6,459 nt of DNA from Bacteroidota bacterium. Lineage in GTDB: Bacteria > Bacteroidota > Rhodothermia > Rhodothermales > Bin80. The position numbers and the translations under genes are program-made. Under the pieces are notes generated by a model, which ran no database searches, was not told the DNA's origin, and saw only the letters and a list, made by a program, of their open reading frames with translations. The first letter of the stretch is position 1, and the number at the start of each line of letters is the position of its first letter. Shown piece after piece: positions 6,004 to 6,459 of the stretch. The stretch is taken from assembly GCA_026702635.1 (NCBI GenBank), contig JAPPBZ010000299.1, positions 1 through 6,459 on the forward strand. The letters run 5' to 3'.

Positions 6004-6459
6004 TCAGAGGATCGCACCCTCGGTAAGCAGTGGGATTCGTAATAAGTACCCATCTGCAGTGATATACAGGACCTTCCCGTCATCTCCAAAAGCGCAGTTG
6101 GCTGTTGCCTGAGTTGTATTGATGGTACCAAGATGAACTCCCTCTGGGTTGAACACCAAGACTCCACCTGGTCCTGTTGCGAATAGATTCCCAGCTAAGT
6201 CTACTTTTAAGCCGTCAGGTAAACCAGAAAGTCCATCTTCGACAAGACTGGTCGCGTCAAAAAAGACTCGTCCATTTTCGATCCCGCCATCTGGCAAGAC
6301 GTCGTACGCCATCCAGATCGCGTTTTCTGGATCTGAATTTGCGACATAAAGCGTTTTCTCATCTGGCGAAAAGGCTAATCCGTTTGGTCGGCTAAGCCCT
6401 GCTTCAAGAAGTGTGACAGTTCCATCTGGTGTAGCACTAAATACGCCGTGAAAATCTAA
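6004..6459 (-). CDS. SMP-30/gluconolactonase/LRE-like protein, C-terminal part (5' end outside window)
   Basis: The last 151 codons of a gene that continues beyond the right edge; the stop is TGA at 6006-6004. It reads as the second half of a six-bladed SMP-30-type propeller: FHGVFSATPDGTVTLL (3-18 of the visible part), RPNGLAFSPDEKTLYVANSD (24-43), GLPDGLKVDLAGNLFATGPG (79-98), ANCAFGDDGKVLYITADGYL (about 121-140). Asn26 and Asp82 sit in the contexts of the metal-binding Asn154 and Asp204 of human SMP30 (from memory), so the metal site looks kept; the third ligand would lie in the missing N-terminal half. Family members hydrolyse sugar lactones or other cyclic esters. A signal peptide cannot be judged because the N-terminus is absent. 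The HAD gene starts 122 bp downstream on the same strand. A lactonase next to a glucose-dehydrogenase-like quinoprotein is a sensible metabolic pairing. Confidence 0.87.
   Translation of the reverse strand, partial: LDFHGVFSATPDGTVTLLEAGLSRPNGLAFSPDEKTLYVANSDPENAIWMAYDVLPDGGIENGRVFFDATSLVEDGLSGLPDGLKVDLAGNLFATGPGGVLVFNPEGVHLGTINTTQATANCAFGDDGKVLYITADGYLLRIPLLTEGAIL

Noticed and set aside
5889..6167. Minus-strand 92-codon frame overlapping the end of the SMP-30-like gene
   Set aside because: Mostly a shifted reading of the SMP-30-like coding sequence; no ribosome site and low-quality composition.
1..6459. Search by eye for tRNA genes, CRISPR arrays, transposases or phage genes
   Set aside because: No T-loop-like motif with a cloverleaf, no regularly spaced repeats and no recombinase-like protein were seen.

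Overview
The window holds two convergent gene groups from a bacterium of medium G+C content. The genes (a NupG-type MFS permease, a secreted DUF1080 3-keto-sugar hydrolase, a lipoprotein PQQ dehydrogenase with a built-in cytochrome c, and an SMP-30/gluconolactonase-like protein) are typical of sugar-degrading, mostly marine, FCB or Planctomycetes-like bacteria. Rhodothermota/Balneolota is my best guess, at low confidence. The phylum is an inference from family content only; no marker gene is present.

Plus strand, 1-2353: the last 14 codons of an unidentified gene; a leader with a terminator-like hairpin; an NHS-type MFS permease (183-1433); 26 bp later a secreted DUF1080 protein (1460-2176); then a strong intrinsic terminator (2314-2353). 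Permease and hydrolase look like one transcription unit.

Minus strand, read from 6459 down to 2392: the 3' part of an SMP-30/gluconolactonase-like gene (stop at 6004); a HAD-superfamily hydrolase (5881-5195) that seems to start at ATT behind a perfect AGGAGGT; a 716-residue PQQ-dependent dehydrogenase lipoprotein of the membrane glucose dehydrogenase type, with a cytochrome c domain inserted in its propeller (5124-2974); and a decayed remnant (2735-2392) of a second, tandem PQQ dehydrogenase gene. The remnant keeps only the part after the cytochrome domain and carries a nonsense codon, several frame changes and an internal deletion.

A possible joint role is periplasmic sugar oxidation. The quinoprotein would oxidise a sugar to a lactone and pass electrons to its own heme, and the SMP-30-like enzyme would open the lactone. 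On the other strand, the DUF1080 enzyme would cleave oxidised (3-keto) glycosides and the permease would import a small product. Substrates cannot be read from the sequence.

The two least ordinary items are the tandem quinoprotein pseudogene, which fills most of the apparently empty region 2.39-2.74 kb, and the start region of the HAD gene. No RNA gene, CRISPR array or insertion sequence was seen, and I found no sign of a new defence or mobile system.
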